A stretch of DNA of 64,000 nucleotides. It comes from Symbiodolus clandestinus. GTDB taxonomy: Bacteria > Pseudomonadota > Gammaproteobacteria > Enterobacterales > G038960095. The stretch is taken from contig CP152425.1 of the NCBI GenBank assembly GCA_038960095.1, positions 620,001-684,000 on the forward strand. Reading direction: 5' to 3'. The translations under genes were made by a program, and so were the position numbers. Numbering within the stretch: position 1 is the stretch's first letter; every line of letters starts with the position of its first letter. Of this stretch, positions 8,221-17,774 are shown one piece after another. The notes under the pieces are model-generated. The model saw only the letters and a program-made list of their open reading frames with translations, was not told the origin of the DNA and searched no databases.

Positions 8221-10638
8221 ATGAATATTAAAAAACTAAACGCCATGCAGCGGTTACAGGAAGCGCTTCTCCTAGCCGTGATACTGTGTAGCCTCTATAG
8301 TGCCGTAGCGCTTTTCAGTGTGGATGAACAGGATCCCAGCTGGTTATATGCAGTACCGGCAACGACTATCCACAATCATGCTGGTCCTTTAGGTGCTTGG
8401 TTAGCGGCTACTTTACTGTTTATCTTCGGGGTATTTGCTTACCTTTTACCAATCTTGGGAGTGATTTGGCCTCTGATGCGTTGGTGGTACCAGCCGCTAG
8501 AGAGACAACCCGTCCACCCTCTACTGCGAGTACTGCATCTGGTTGGTATCAGCTTACTACTGCTAACAACCTGTAGTTTACTGACAATAACACTAGAGCA
8601 TCCTGCCGGTTATTTACCCGCTGGGGCTGGAGGGGTAATAGGATCGCTGCTGATCCAGGGGGTATTGCCTTGGTGTAGCCGTTTAGGGACCCTGTTAATT
8701 CTTGTCTGTGGGTGGGCGATAGGGCTTACTTTGCTAACAGGTTGCTCTTGGTTGACCTTACTACCCAGGGTGGCTAAGAAAATCAAAGCATTCATCTATG
8801 GGCTACTTGGTTGGCTGTTTGGGGGGAAAGAGTGGTTTCTAAAATGCTATGTTTTACTGAAGCCTGTTCGATCATCAGCCACTGTAATGATTCAAACGGT
8901 TTCACCCACACAAACGATGGTTAGACTACAAGCAGAAGAATCCGGTACTACTTCTGAGCGACAAGAACCAGAACTGGATGATAGGTATCCAGAAACTACT
9001 CTAGAGGTTGTATCCGATCGAACATCAGCTGTGTGCGTGGATAAAGCGTTAAAACCTATCCATGGAAATAGCAGAAATCGAATTGAATCATTGAAGTGGC
9101 AACAACACCCAATCGATCAGATAGAAAAAACAGGTAGGTTGTTACCTGACTTGGCATTATTGAATTTAGCGGACAGGCAACCCACTGAGCTACCACAAGC
9201 TGAGTTGCAGAAAATGGCCAAGATGATTGAGGAGCGATTAGCAGATTATCGTGTGGCTGCCGAGGTGGTCGGGATCTCACCGGGGCCGGTGATTACTCGT
9301 TATGAATTGAGCCTCGCTCCAGGGATTAAAGCGGCGCGTATTTCCACATTGGCGCGCGACTTGGCACGTGCACTTTCGGTTGTTGCTGTGCGAGTGGTAG
9401 AGGTAATACCAGGCAAGCCCTACGTTGGTTTAGAGCTCCCTAATCAACAGCGACAAACTGTTTATCTGCGAGAAGTATTGAGCAGTGAGCTATTTCAAAA
9501 AGCTCACTCTCCCCTGACTATTGTGCTGGGTAAAGATATTGCTGGTTACCCTTTGATCGCTGATCTGGCCAAAATGCCGCATGTTTTAGTTGCTGGTACG
9601 ACGGGTTCTGGGAAATCTGTCGGGGTGAATGCAATGATTCTTAGCCTATTGTATAAGGCGACTCCTGATGAAGTACGCTTTATCATGATTGACCCGAAAA
9701 TGTTGGAACTATCGGTTTATGAAGGCATTCCACACCTATTGACCGAAGTGGTCACTGATATGAATGATGCAGCGAAAGCATTGCGTTGGTGTGTGAATGA
9801 GATGGAGCAGCGCTACAAACTAATGTCCTTGCTAGGTGTGAGGAACATTGCCGGTTACAACCAGCAGATCCGCCAAGCCATAGAGCGAGGAGAACCACTG
9901 TTAGATCCCCTATGGTGTCAAGAAACATCATTAGCTGAAGCAGCGCCTTCTTTAAGCCATCTGCCCTATATTGTGGTCATTGTCGATGAATTTGCCGATC
10001 TGATGCTCACAGTGGGTAAAAAAGTAGAGGAATTAATCGCCCGTTTGGCGCAAAAAGCACGAGCGGCTGGTATTCATTTAGTGCTAGCCACTCAACGCCC
10101 CTCGGTGGATGTTATCACTGGGCTGATTAAGGCAAACATTCCTAGCCGAATCGCCTTTACGGTCTCTAGTAAAATTGATTCACGAACCATTCTTGATCAA
10201 ATGGGCGCAGAATCGCTGCTAGGAATGGGGGATATGCTCTACTTACCAGCCAATGCTTCACTGCCCATACGAGTTCATGGTGCTTTTGTGCAAGATCAAG
10301 AGGTGCATGTGGTGGTTAATGACTGGAAAGCGCGGGGACAGCCACAGTACATTGATACCATTTTAGCAGATAGTGATAGCTATGGTGATGAGGGAGGAAT
10401 AACCCTCTCTGGCGTCACAGGATCAGGGCTAGATCCTCTGTTCGATCAAGCAGTCTCTTTTGTGGCAGAGAGCCGACGCGGATCAATCTCCAGCGTACAG
10501 CGCAAGTTTAAAATAGGCTATAATCGGGCAGCTCGACTGATTGAACAGATGGAAGCAGAGGGTATTGTTAGCGCCCCCGGGCATAATGGTAATCGTGAAG
10601 TTCGGGTTCCCCCTTCTCGGCGGGAGTTTAGCGAATGA
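8221..10638 (+). CDS. ftsK: DNA translocase FtsK, short-linker form
   Basis: Septum-anchored DNA pump that clears the chromosome terminus and activates XerCD at dif. Domains in order: four hydrophobic segments (about residues 16-35, 58-85, 105-124 and 138-174), a linker, the RecA-like motor with Walker A GTTGSGKSVGVN (about 459-470) and Walker B IVVIVDEFADL (about 581-591), and a winged-helix gamma domain that reads polar motifs (about 735-800; RRGSISSVQRKFKIGYNRAA). At 805 residues it is much shorter than E. coli FtsK (1329); almost all the difference is in the linker. Many bacteria have short FtsK proteins, so this is not degradation. It overlaps lolA by four bases. Confidence 0.96.
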   Translation: MNIKKLNAMQRLQEALLLAVILCSLYSAVALFSVDEQDPSWLYAVPATTIHNHAGPLGAWLAATLLFIFGVFAYLLPILGVIWPLMRWWYQPLERQPVHPLLRVLHLVGISLLLLTTCSLLTITLEHPAGYLPAGAGGVIGSLLIQGVLPWCSRLGTLLILVCGWAIGLTLLTGCSWLTLLPRVAKKIKAFIYGLLGWLFGGKEWFLKCYVLLKPVRSSATVMIQTVSPTQTMVRLQAEESGTTSERQEPELDDRYPETTLEVVSDRTSAVCVDKALKPIHGNSRNRIESLKWQQHPIDQIEKTGRLLPDLALLNLADRQPTELPQAELQKMAKMIEERLADYRVAAEVVGISPGPVITRYELSLAPGIKAARISTLARDLARALSVVAVRVVEVIPGKPYVGLELPNQQRQTVYLREVLSSELFQKAHSPLTIVLGKDIAGYPLIADLAKMPHVLVAGTTGSGKSVGVNAMILSLLYKATPDEVRFIMIDPKMLELSVYEGIPHLLTEVVTDMNDAAKALRWCVNEMEQRYKLMSLLGVRNIAGYNQQIRQAIERGEPLLDPLWCQETSLAEAAPSLSHLPYIVVIVDEFADLMLTVGKKVEELIARLAQKARAAGIHLVLATQRPSVDVITGLIKANIPSRIAFTVSSKIDSRTILDQMGAESLLGMGDMLYLPANASLPIRVHGAFVQDQEVHVVVNDWKARGQPQYIDTILADSDSYGDEGGITLSGVTGSGLDPLFDQAVSFVAESRRGSISSVQRKFKIGYNRAARLIEQMEAEGIVSAPGHNGNREVRVPPSRREFSE

Positions 10639-11246
10639 GATTGATAAAGCGGGTATTAAGCCTTCTTTTATGGTGCTGGGGAGTCCCATTAGTGATCGCC
10701 GATGGTGCCAGTGAATTACAACTTCGGTTACAGCGAATCAAACACTTTTCGGCTGATTTTGTGCAAACAGTCACCGATCAGGATAATCAGTTATTACAAA
10801 CCAGCCAGGGAAAAATTTGGCTACAGCGCCCTTCACGGTTTCATTGGCAGATCAACAGCCCGGAAGAGATGCAGGTTGTCAGCGATGGCAATACACTTTG
10901 GATGTATTTACCCGAGCTACAGCAGGTAACAGCCACCCGACTCAACGAGGCTTTAGATAATACTCCCTGGATATTGATCAGCAGCAACAGACCAACGGAT
11001 TGGCGACGCTATCAGATCCAACAGCAGGGTAATCAATTCATGATTACTCCTCGACGACCAGGGAGCCTCCTGCAAAAGTTCGCTATCAGTGTGACACGGC
11101 AAGGGATCATTCAGTGGATTACTTTTGTAGAATGCCAAGGTTCCAGAAGCCAGTTCCTGCTAAAAAATTATCGCTGTCATCCCATACCAGCCCAGCAGTT
11201 TATTTTCAAATGTCCGTCCGGGGTTACTGTGGATGATCAGCGATAG
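10635..11246 (+). CDS. lolA: Outer-membrane lipoprotein carrier protein LolA
   Basis: Periplasmic chaperone that ferries lipoproteins from LolCDE to LolB. 203 residues with a signal peptide (RLIKRVLSLLLWCWGVPLVI) and likely cleavage near residue 23. Typical mature features are FSADFVQTV, the QTSQGKIWLQRPSRFHW strand region, and VVSDGNTLWMYLPELQQVT. Its ATG overlaps the ftsK TGA, so the two are translationally coupled as in enterobacteria. Its substrates would include the AmiD-like lipoprotein of this window. A weak stem-loop (TAACTGA/TCAGTTA) just after the stop could end transcription from both sides, facing pilV. Confidence 0.95.
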   Translation: MRLIKRVLSLLLWCWGVPLVIADGASELQLRLQRIKHFSADFVQTVTDQDNQLLQTSQGKIWLQRPSRFHWQINSPEEMQVVSDGNTLWMYLPELQQVTATRLNEALDNTPWILISSNRPTDWRRYQIQQQGNQFMITPRRPGSLLQKFAISVTRQGIIQWITFVECQGSRSQFLLKNYRCHPIPAQQFIFKCPSGVTVDDQR

Positions 11247-11277
11247 TGATAATTAACTGATTTTTCAGTTATTAATG

Positions 11278-12471
11278 CTACCTATCCCAGTCTAACTGAG
11301 ATGGAGTGCTGTTGGCTACAAGCATGAAATTATAGGTTCCAGGACCTCCAGGGCTCCAAATGCACATACACAAACGCGTCCACCAGTCACGATTATCTCG
11401 AACAGTAAAGAGTCTACCAGTATTCACATGACAACCGACTTTATCGGCGGCTTTTTGTAATTCATCGGGACTGTTTATATCATCGATATGGACATGAGGA
11501 ACTTGCAAAATATTTACAGCAGAAATAGGGTTATTATTAATATAAAAACCATCTGGTCTTATCTGTGCAGTTTCATTACCATTCTTGTTGGTAATACTTA
11601 TCTCGTTTCCATCCATTCTTATTTTTCCTATGCTGTCTACTTTTCCTCCGGTATGCTCGATAAAATCATTACCTAAATACGTTTTCCTACCAGAACCAGT
11701 TCCTTCAAGATGAATCTCTGTAGGAGTTATTTTTGTTGTCCATGTATCATTGGGACTCGAGTAATAGGTGAGTTTTATTGTAGAGTTATCAACACTAGTA
11801 ATCCATGCATCCTCAGAGGATCCTAGGAGAATTTTTTTATTTTGGGGGAACATTAAATCGGTCTCCATTGTATTATATTCTGGCTTCCCCAGACATTGAG
11901 TCCGTCGCAAAAAAGTGGCAGCATCCATAATTTCTTGTTCATGGATAACCGATAAGCTGGCGAGGTGGCCAATGGTTGAGGGTACACCCTGAACAACCCA
12001 GGCTTGCTGATTACCAGTAATTTGACTGGGATCTAGCCGGGAAGTATAGCCTGAGGTGGGTCCGGCTAATGCAGCGATCTGCCGTAAAGAAGCCTCACTA
12101 ATCGGTCGACCACCTTGGGTGGTTAAAACCAATTTTAAGTACTGATTATCGGATTGTATAGCAAATTGGTAGCGTTGATCATAGCTATTGACTACAGAAA
12201 AAGTGCTCGGTAAATAACCATTATCGATTAACTCTTGCCAATTCAACTGTTGTTCAGGATTAGCTTTAAATCTGGAATAATTATCTTTGAGACAGAAAGC
12301 AGCAGCTTGGGTAACCTGTTGCAGCTGTTGCGCAGTCACTTGATTAACCTGCCTATCAGCACTTTGAATCATATAGCGTGCACCTAAACTCATAAGGCTA
12401 ATGGATATGGTAAGCAAGAGCAGCGCCTCTAATAAATAAAAACCCTGCTGTCTCTTCAAGCGATTTTTCAT
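11278..12471 (-). CDS. PilV-like type IV minor pilin (shufflon-type adhesin)
   Basis: Resembles PilV, the minor pilin and tip adhesin of type IVB thin pili of IncI-type conjugation systems. The start at 12471 gives a short basic leader, then the prepilin cleavage site QQG/FYLLEALLLLTISISL with the conserved Glu at +5 and a hydrophobic helix. The next 180 residues fit the PilV constant region (LTTQGGRP, AALAGPTSGY, AWVVQGVPSTIGHLASL). The remaining 200 residues (after RRTQCLG) would be the variable receptor-binding tail; they are rich in Asn, Thr and Gly and end in LCMCIWSPGGPGTYNF. About 397 residues. No other pil gene, prepilin peptidase or rci recombinase is nearby, and I found no sfx repeats by eye. 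It sits alone between lolA and tpiA, so it is probably acquired from a plasmid or element. Confidence 0.7.
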   Translation of the reverse strand: MKNRLKRQQGFYLLEALLLLTISISLMSLGARYMIQSADRQVNQVTAQQLQQVTQAAAFCLKDNYSRFKANPEQQLNWQELIDNGYLPSTFSVVNSYDQRYQFAIQSDNQYLKLVLTTQGGRPISEASLRQIAALAGPTSGYTSRLDPSQITGNQQAWVVQGVPSTIGHLASLSVIHEQEIMDAATFLRRTQCLGKPEYNTMETDLMFPQNKKILLGSSEDAWITSVDNSTIKLTYYSSPNDTWTTKITPTEIHLEGTGSGRKTYLGNDFIEHTGGKVDSIGKIRMDGNEISITNKNGNETAQIRPDGFYINNNPISAVNILQVPHVHIDDINSPDELQKAADKVGCHVNTGRLFTVRDNRDWWTRLCMCIWSPGGPGTYNFMLVANSTPSQLDWDR

Positions 12472-12815
12472 AGGGTTCACTCGATCAAGGTTATCAAACA
12501 GTATCATTTAATTGACTTAAGCGAATATGCTATTTATAGGGCGAGCTGTTTATAAAAAGCAATAACTATCTAAAAAGATAAACCATCCAGATTTTAGTGA
12601 TATTATTCAGGGTATTAATTTTATCTATAAAAAACAGTGCCCATTAAGAAGTTAACCGGTTAACGATAAGCAAGCGCTAATAATTTTTATGGGACAATGG
12701 TCTGATTATGTAAAATCGGCGCTGTTTTTACCGATAGTCTCTCGTTGTTCTTCAATAAACCCAGCGCATTAATTGTTATTTTCTGGAAAAACATAGCCAG
12801 ATGAGGGGATACCAC
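12472..12815. other. Intergenic region upstream of pilV-like gene, with a 14-bp palindrome
   Basis: About 340 bases without a supported gene between the pilV-like start and the tpiA stop. AT-rich. It contains a perfect 14-bp palindrome, GTTAACCGGTTAAC, at 12651-12664, about 180 bases upstream of pilV, which could be an operator. A short reading frame overlapping the tpiA end on the same strand is only a shadow of tpiA. Confidence 0.5.
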
Positions 12816-13595
12816 CTAAAGGGTCTTCGCTTTATTGTCAACCATCTGCCGGATAATGGTGGCAAAAGAGCACGCTTGTAGCGAAGCACCGCCCACCAAA
12901 AAACCATCAATATCCGGCATACTATAAAGGTTACTCGCATTGTTCTCGCTGACTGAACCCCCATAGAGTAGCCGCATGCTTGAAGCGAGCATAGCATCTT
13001 GCTGAACGAGAAAACGGCGAAGATAGTGATGAACCGCCTGCGCCTGCTCCGCAGTGGCAGCTTGGCCACTGCCAATCGCCCAGATAGGTTCGTAGGCAAT
13101 GACGCTGTTTTGTAAAGCGGCAGCGCCCGCTTGCCGAACAATCTGCGCCAGCTGTTCACTACAGATGCGCTCAGTTTCTCCTCGAGCCCGTTGTTCACTG
13201 GTTTCCCCAAGACATAGAACAGGAGTGAGTCCCGCTCGTTTTACCTGGATAAATTTTTCAGCAATCACCGAATTGCTTTCTTGATGATAACAGCGCCGCT
13301 CGGAATGGCCAATAATCACATACTGGACAGCAAATTCCGGCAACATGCTGGCAGCGATTTCTCCAGTAAAAGCTCCGGAGTCGTGAAGATCAACGTTTTG
13401 TACCGCTAAGGCTAGCGAGCTAGCAGGACCCAATAAATGGGTCGCTTGATCCAAAAACAGCACCGGAGGTGCTATGGCTATGTCACAGTTTACTGGTTTA
13501 GAGGCTAACTGTTGCTGTAACTCATTTATTAATGAAGCCACCAGCTGTTTACTGCCATGCAACTTCCAATTACCGATAATTAGCGGGCGGCGCAT
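12816..13595 (-). CDS. tpiA: Triosephosphate isomerase
   Basis: Interconverts dihydroxyacetone phosphate and glyceraldehyde 3-phosphate. 259 residues, against 255 in E. coli. All catalytic residues are present: Lys11 in GNWKLHG, His97 in IIGHSERR and Glu169 in AYEPIWAIGSG, plus the phosphate loops LLYGGSVSENN and FLVGGASL. The start ATG gives MRRPLIIGNWK. fpr lies 45 bases upstream on the same strand, so the two may share a transcript. Full length and apparently functional. Confidence 0.97.
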   Translation of the reverse strand: MRRPLIIGNWKLHGSKQLVASLINELQQQLASKPVNCDIAIAPPVLFLDQATHLLGPASSLALAVQNVDLHDSGAFTGEIAASMLPEFAVQYVIIGHSERRCYHQESNSVIAEKFIQVKRAGLTPVLCLGETSEQRARGETERICSEQLAQIVRQAGAAALQNSVIAYEPIWAIGSGQAATAEQAQAVHHYLRRFLVQQDAMLASSMRLLYGGSVSENNASNLYSMPDIDGFLVGGASLQACSFATIIRQMVDNKAKTL

Positions 13596-13640
13596 AATTA
13601 TTTTTCCGATTACTCAACCATTAATAAAAAATAGGGGCGA

Positions 13641-14387
13641 TTACCAATAGCGTTCGCTGCTAATATGGCCAGGCTGACGACGCAAATGTTTGCGCATGTC
13701 TCGACGTTCTTGCAGTAACAGTTGGGTGTCACGTACCATATCGGGATTGCCGCATAGCATGACATGGCTTCGCTCAGCTTGCAAGGGTAAACCCACCGCC
13801 GCTTCCAATTGTCCAGTGGCGATTAATGCTGGAATACGGCCATGCAGGGCAAAAGGAACCGATTCACGGCTGGTGACCGCTTGTAGCTGTAATTTCCCAG
13901 CATAACGTTGCTGCAGCTGCTGCATTAATGGCCAGTAACTCAGATCGCGCGCATAGCGGACCCCATGGACTAGTACTATTTGTTGAAAACGATCTAACCC
14001 TTCAACCGCTTGTAATATAGAGAGATAGGGCCCAATGGCAGTACCAGTGGCCAGCATCCAAAGCACTTCAGCATCAGGAATCTCATGAAGTGTAAAGTGC
14101 CCTGAAGCTTGTTGCGTAATTAGTATTTTATCTTGTGGCTTTAGGGCACGCAGTGGACTGCTTAATTTTCCCTGAGGTACATGGACTAAATAGAACTCTA
14201 GTATTGGATTTTGCGGAGCATTCACATAGGAATAGGCTCTCTGGTAACGCTTAGCATCAATTTCCAATCCCAATTTAACAAACTGACCAGCAGTAAAAGA
14301 AGCCACCGCTGCTGTTAGTTGAATACTAAATAGGGCCTCATGCCAATGCTGTACGGCAATGACAGAGCCCTCAATCCATTCCGCCAC
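13641..14387 (-). CDS. fpr: Ferredoxin/flavodoxin--NADP+ reductase
   Basis: FAD enzyme that passes electrons from NADPH to flavodoxin or ferredoxin, supporting radical-SAM enzymes and Fe-S repair. 248 residues, the same size as E. coli Fpr, with near-identical landmarks: FAD-binding RAYSYVNAP, the NADP-binding LATGTAIGPYLSILQ, the LVHGVRYARDLSY segment, VMLCGNPDMVRDTQ, and the C-terminal KHLRRQPGHISSERYW ending in the aromatic residue that stacks on the flavin. It lies upstream of tpiA on the same strand. It would be a natural electron source for HemN and EpmB, both encoded in this window. Confidence 0.96.
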   Translation of the reverse strand: MAEWIEGSVIAVQHWHEALFSIQLTAAVASFTAGQFVKLGLEIDAKRYQRAYSYVNAPQNPILEFYLVHVPQGKLSSPLRALKPQDKILITQQASGHFTLHEIPDAEVLWMLATGTAIGPYLSILQAVEGLDRFQQIVLVHGVRYARDLSYWPLMQQLQQRYAGKLQLQAVTSRESVPFALHGRIPALIATGQLEAAVGLPLQAERSHVMLCGNPDMVRDTQLLLQERRDMRKHLRRQPGHISSERYW

Positions 14388-15009
14388 GAAGACCTCAAAA
14401 CAATTAACCTAATACCAAATAATGTGAACAATAACGCAGCTGGGCTTAAAAAGCCACAATAACTCATTGTAATATCAGGACTAAGTTAATTTATGGTAGA
14501 GTTTGGATGATATCGGATTCAAACGGCAAGATCCGTAGAGATTTCATATGAGAAAAACATAAAAAATGGCAAGCCATGGTTACCATATATTCAAAATTGC
14601 GCTTTAGTTTGTTGTTTTGAAAGTTTCAGACACTACCAGATAGCTACTCATTTTTCAGGTTGCAATTTATTGTCAGGTCAAGTCTAAACTTCTACCAATA
14701 CCAATTAAGGGATGCTATCTATCTCATACTCAAACCAGGTTATGGGTGAAGAATTTTGCGTCTTTGATTAATTTCTAGGGCTGTTTTTTTTGACAGGGAG
14801 CTCTATTAAGTTTTCTCGGTAATGCTACCGCATCAAATACTCTGAGTTTCTACCCCATACTGATATATTTCAGGTGTTTTCTATATTTATTATTGGTTTT
14901 TTGATAGACGATACTTGACAGGTAAGAGCCCACAAGGTCTTAACTTTAATTCACGATCTATTGATAACAAATGGATTATTTTTATTAAAAATCAAAAAAG
15001 GTGATTACC
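14388..15009. other. AT-rich intergenic stretch
   Basis: About 620 bases without a supported gene between fpr and a small broken frame. All three frames on each strand are interrupted often. At about 14623-14637 the sequence GTTTCAGACACTACC resembles an IS1-family terminus, so this could be old transposon debris, but no transposase sequence accompanies it. Confidence 0.4.
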
Positions 15010-15249
15010 ATGTTAAATCCAACGATTCACATTATTGATACCCCGATTGCTGGCAGGACAGCCTTTGGACGTCGTATCCGGGAAACTGGTTACTGTATTG
15101 CCACAACGATGGAATAATATTAGCAATTTTTCTTTTAGACTTCGTTACCACTTGAGTGGCAAATGTTACGGAGTTCTCAGAGAAGTTGACATTCAGTTTC
15201 AAAGAGAAACTAATTTATTAATACAATCAATCGATCAGTCAGAAATTTA
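15010..15249 (+). pseudogene. Small unrecognised frame, probably frameshifted
   Basis: A good ribosome site (AAAGGTGA) precedes ATG at 15010, giving MLNPTIHIIDTP, but this frame stops after 35 codons. A second frame entered at about 15034 stays open to 15249 and encodes a plausible soluble polypeptide of about 70 residues (VVSGKLVTVLPQRW, FRLRYHLSGKCYG, VLREVDIQFQ). One frameshift near 15035 would join the two into about 80 residues. I do not recognise a family. It could be the start of a longer lost gene, since about 285 further bases up to hemN hold nothing I can identify. Confidence 0.35.
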
Positions 15250-15535
15250 GGGAACCAACTCAACAGTATAGAGTTATGCTTACCCCATTTACGTATAGAA
15301 TTGATCAGGGAAACAAATAGAAACAGGCATCAATTTACAAGCTTAAATCAAAGAATAAATCTTATTAACCAGCAATCAATGACTACCGAAAGAGGAACCG
15401 GTGGTTTAGGAAACTAAATTCTGTTAACATTTCACAGGAGTGGCCATAAATAGCTGCATGCCATAGCAACGGAGCTCATATCATTTTGCTTTAATTTAAT
15501 AAACTATACCATCCTGATAATAGTCGCAGGCCAGG

Positions 15536-16909
15536 TTAAATCAGCCGTGAAAACATTTTCCGAGAAGATGGATTAAAATAGCGATCAAAGCAGCAGCAGA
15601 TTTGGCGGATCAATAGTCGCCCCGTCGGAGTAACGGTGATGCGCTGAGGATAAATATTAAGCAGTTCATCAGCGGCCAAAGCCTCTAAAAGAGAGAGCTC
15701 GGCAGCAAAATAGTCAGCAAACTGAATGGAATAATGCTGCTCAATTTGCTGGATATCCAAAGTAAAATGGCAAATTAAGCTTTGAATGATATCGCGGCGC
15801 AAGCAGTCATCTCGACTTAAGATCAGACCACGCCATATAGCCTGACCACTTTTTGCTACCTGGCTTTCATAGTTCCCTAACAGCTTTTGGTTTTGCGCAT
15901 AAGTGTCTCCTAGCGAGCTAATGGCTGAGACACCCAGACCTAGTAGTTCACAATTTTTATGGGTGGTGTAACCTTGAAAATTTCGATGTAATTGCCCGGT
16001 TTGCTGTGCCTTAAAGAGATCATCGGTTGATTTTGCAAAATGATCCATGCCAATCCATTGGTAACCGGCCGTTAACAATTGCTCTTGAGAACGCTGCCAG
16101 ATGATCCATTTTAGCTGACTGTTAGGTAAATCAATGGTTTTGATTTTATGCTGTCCTGGAAAACGATCGGGTAAGTGTGCATAATTGAACAGGCTTAATC
16201 GGTCAGGATCCCAATCGATGATTTTTGTTAAGGTAGCGGTAAAAGTTTCCGGAATTTGTTGGGGTAATCCGTAGATCAAATCCAAATGGATGGAGTGAAA
16301 TTTAAGCTCCCGCGCCCGTTGAATCAGGGCTGCTATTAGGTTCTCATCTTGTTGGCGATTGATCACCTGCTGTACTGTCGCATTGAGATCTTGGACGCCG
16401 ATACTAATTCGATTGAATCCCTCTTGCCGTAGATGATCAAGCAACGAAAGTTCAACCTGGCGAGGGTCAATTTCGATCGAGCATTCAGTTTCCTCAGTGA
16501 AATGAAAGGCTTGCCGCAACTGCTGGTTGAGTTGGCTGATCTGCAAGTTGTTTAGCAGGGTTGGTGTGCCGCCACCCCAATGAAGTTGGTTGACCAGCCG
16601 TGTAGAAAATAGCGGCGAATAATGCTGAATTTCTTGAGCTAAATGCTCCAAATAGCGTGTTACTTTATCCGCTTGTCGGGTGATCAACTTATTACAGGCA
16701 CAGAAATAGCAAAGCTGTCGGCAGAAAGGAAGATGGACATAAAGGGATAGAGGGAGTTGCGGATAACGGCACGCTGCTTGGTAGAGGTTTTCTGCTCCAA
16801 AAGCCTCAGAAAATTCGACTGCCGTCGGATAAGAAGTATAACGGGGAACCGAATAGGACTCATATTTCTGGATTAAAGAGGCTTCCCGGTGTATGGTTGT
16901 ATTTAACAT
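15536..16909 (-). CDS. hemN: Oxygen-independent coproporphyrinogen III oxidase
   Basis: Radical SAM enzyme that decarboxylates coproporphyrinogen III to protoporphyrinogen IX without oxygen. 457 residues, the same length as E. coli HemN. The Fe4S4 ligands are Cys63, Cys67 and Cys70 in PFCRQLCYFCAC. WGGGTPTLL (SAM binding), SIEIDPRQ and RISIGVQDLN follow. The N-terminal YESYSVPRYTSYPTAVEF is diagnostic for HemN rather than HemW. It feeds HemG, encoded at 59.6 kb, which makes protoporphyrin IX. The start ATG at 16909 gives MLNTTIHREASLIQKY. Confidence 0.97.
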   Translation of the reverse strand: MLNTTIHREASLIQKYESYSVPRYTSYPTAVEFSEAFGAENLYQAACRYPQLPLSLYVHLPFCRQLCYFCACNKLITRQADKVTRYLEHLAQEIQHYSPLFSTRLVNQLHWGGGTPTLLNNLQISQLNQQLRQAFHFTEETECSIEIDPRQVELSLLDHLRQEGFNRISIGVQDLNATVQQVINRQQDENLIAALIQRARELKFHSIHLDLIYGLPQQIPETFTATLTKIIDWDPDRLSLFNYAHLPDRFPGQHKIKTIDLPNSQLKWIIWQRSQEQLLTAGYQWIGMDHFAKSTDDLFKAQQTGQLHRNFQGYTTHKNCELLGLGVSAISSLGDTYAQNQKLLGNYESQVAKSGQAIWRGLILSRDDCLRRDIIQSLICHFTLDIQQIEQHYSIQFADYFAAELSLLEALAADELLNIYPQRITVTPTGRLLIRQICCCFDRYFNPSSRKMFSRLI

Positions 16910-16980
16910 ACTTTATCCTCAGTTCGAACGCTGGCTAGTATACTCGAAAATTAGCTTGGAGACTGGAGGGAAAGTCAAGT

Positions 16981-17634
16981 TTGAAAGTCGCTCTTAGTTC
17001 AGTCAGTGTTGTAAGGTTAATTCAATTGGGTATCGATACCATTAATTATCAGTCGGCACGTTTTATCTTAAGTGCAGAAAATATAGGACAGTTACCGCAA
17101 CAGTCCGGACGTGAAGTTGCTTTTGTAGGGCGTTCTAATGCTGGGAAATCAAGTGCTTTGAATAGCCTAACGAATCAGAAAAAGCTAGCAAAAACCAGCA
17201 AATTACCAGGAAGAACCCGTTTAATCAATTTATTTCAAGTGGCCGAACAGAGCTATTTAGTTGATCTTCCCGGCTATGGGTATGCGCAAGTTCCTGATAG
17301 TGTTAAGCAAAAATGGCAACACTCCTTAAGCGATTACCTATGGCAGCGCCGGCAGCTGCAGGGTTTGGTTTTATTGATGGATTGTCGCCATCCACTTAAG
17401 ATATTAGATCAGCAGCTAATCCGCTGGACCGCAGAGCATTCGCTACCATTGCTCATTGTATTAACTAAAAAAGATAAGCTTACTCACAGTGCCTATAAGC
17501 AGCAAGAACTTAAAGTACAACAATCGCTGCAGTGCTACCCGGGAAAAATTGATGTGCTGGGTTTTTCAGCGACCAAACGTTGGGGGATAGAGGCTCTACA
17601 ACAAAAACTTACTCTTTGGTTAATGGGTTCTTAA
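16981..17634 (+). CDS. engB: GTPase EngB (YihA), ribosome assembly
   Basis: Essential GTPase for late 50S assembly. G1 motif GRSNAGKSS, G3 DLPGYGYA, G4 TKKDK and a G5-like FSATK are all visible. In E. coli it is next to hemN as well (yihA region), so the neighbour supports the call. Two non-ATG starts are possible: TTG at 16981 behind GGAGGG, or TTG at 17026 behind AAGG. The second gives MGIDTINYQSARFILSA, closest to the E. coli N-terminus. I list the longer form (217 residues). No ATG is available upstream of the conserved region. Confidence 0.93.
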   Translation: MKVALSSVSVVRLIQLGIDTINYQSARFILSAENIGQLPQQSGREVAFVGRSNAGKSSALNSLTNQKKLAKTSKLPGRTRLINLFQVAEQSYLVDLPGYGYAQVPDSVKQKWQHSLSDYLWQRRQLQGLVLLMDCRHPLKILDQQLIRWTAEHSLPLLIVLTKKDKLTHSAYKQQELKVQQSLQCYPGKIDVLGFSATKRWGIEALQQKLTLWLMGS

Positions 17635-17774
17635 CATCCTCCCCGCCCTATAAGGACAAAGATTCCTACTGTGTCCGAACCGATCTTGCTACCCTTGTGC
17701 GACATGAAGCTGTATAAACCATTGTTCTCCGGTAAAGAGAGAACTACCTGTATCACCAGGTGACCCTAAGGTCC

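Noticed and set aside
12776..13210. Second minus-strand frame overlapping tpiA
   Set aside because: Shadow of tpiA in another frame; composition and lack of homology argue against a gene.
14616..14640. Possible solo IS1 terminus (AGACACTACC)
   Set aside because: Ten matching bases and no adjacent transposase sequence; too weak to list as an element.
17635..17774. IS200/IS605-type end after engB (CATCCTCCCCGCCCT)
   Set aside because: It resembles ends of that family, but there is no tnpA or tnpB sequence nearby and no clear second end.
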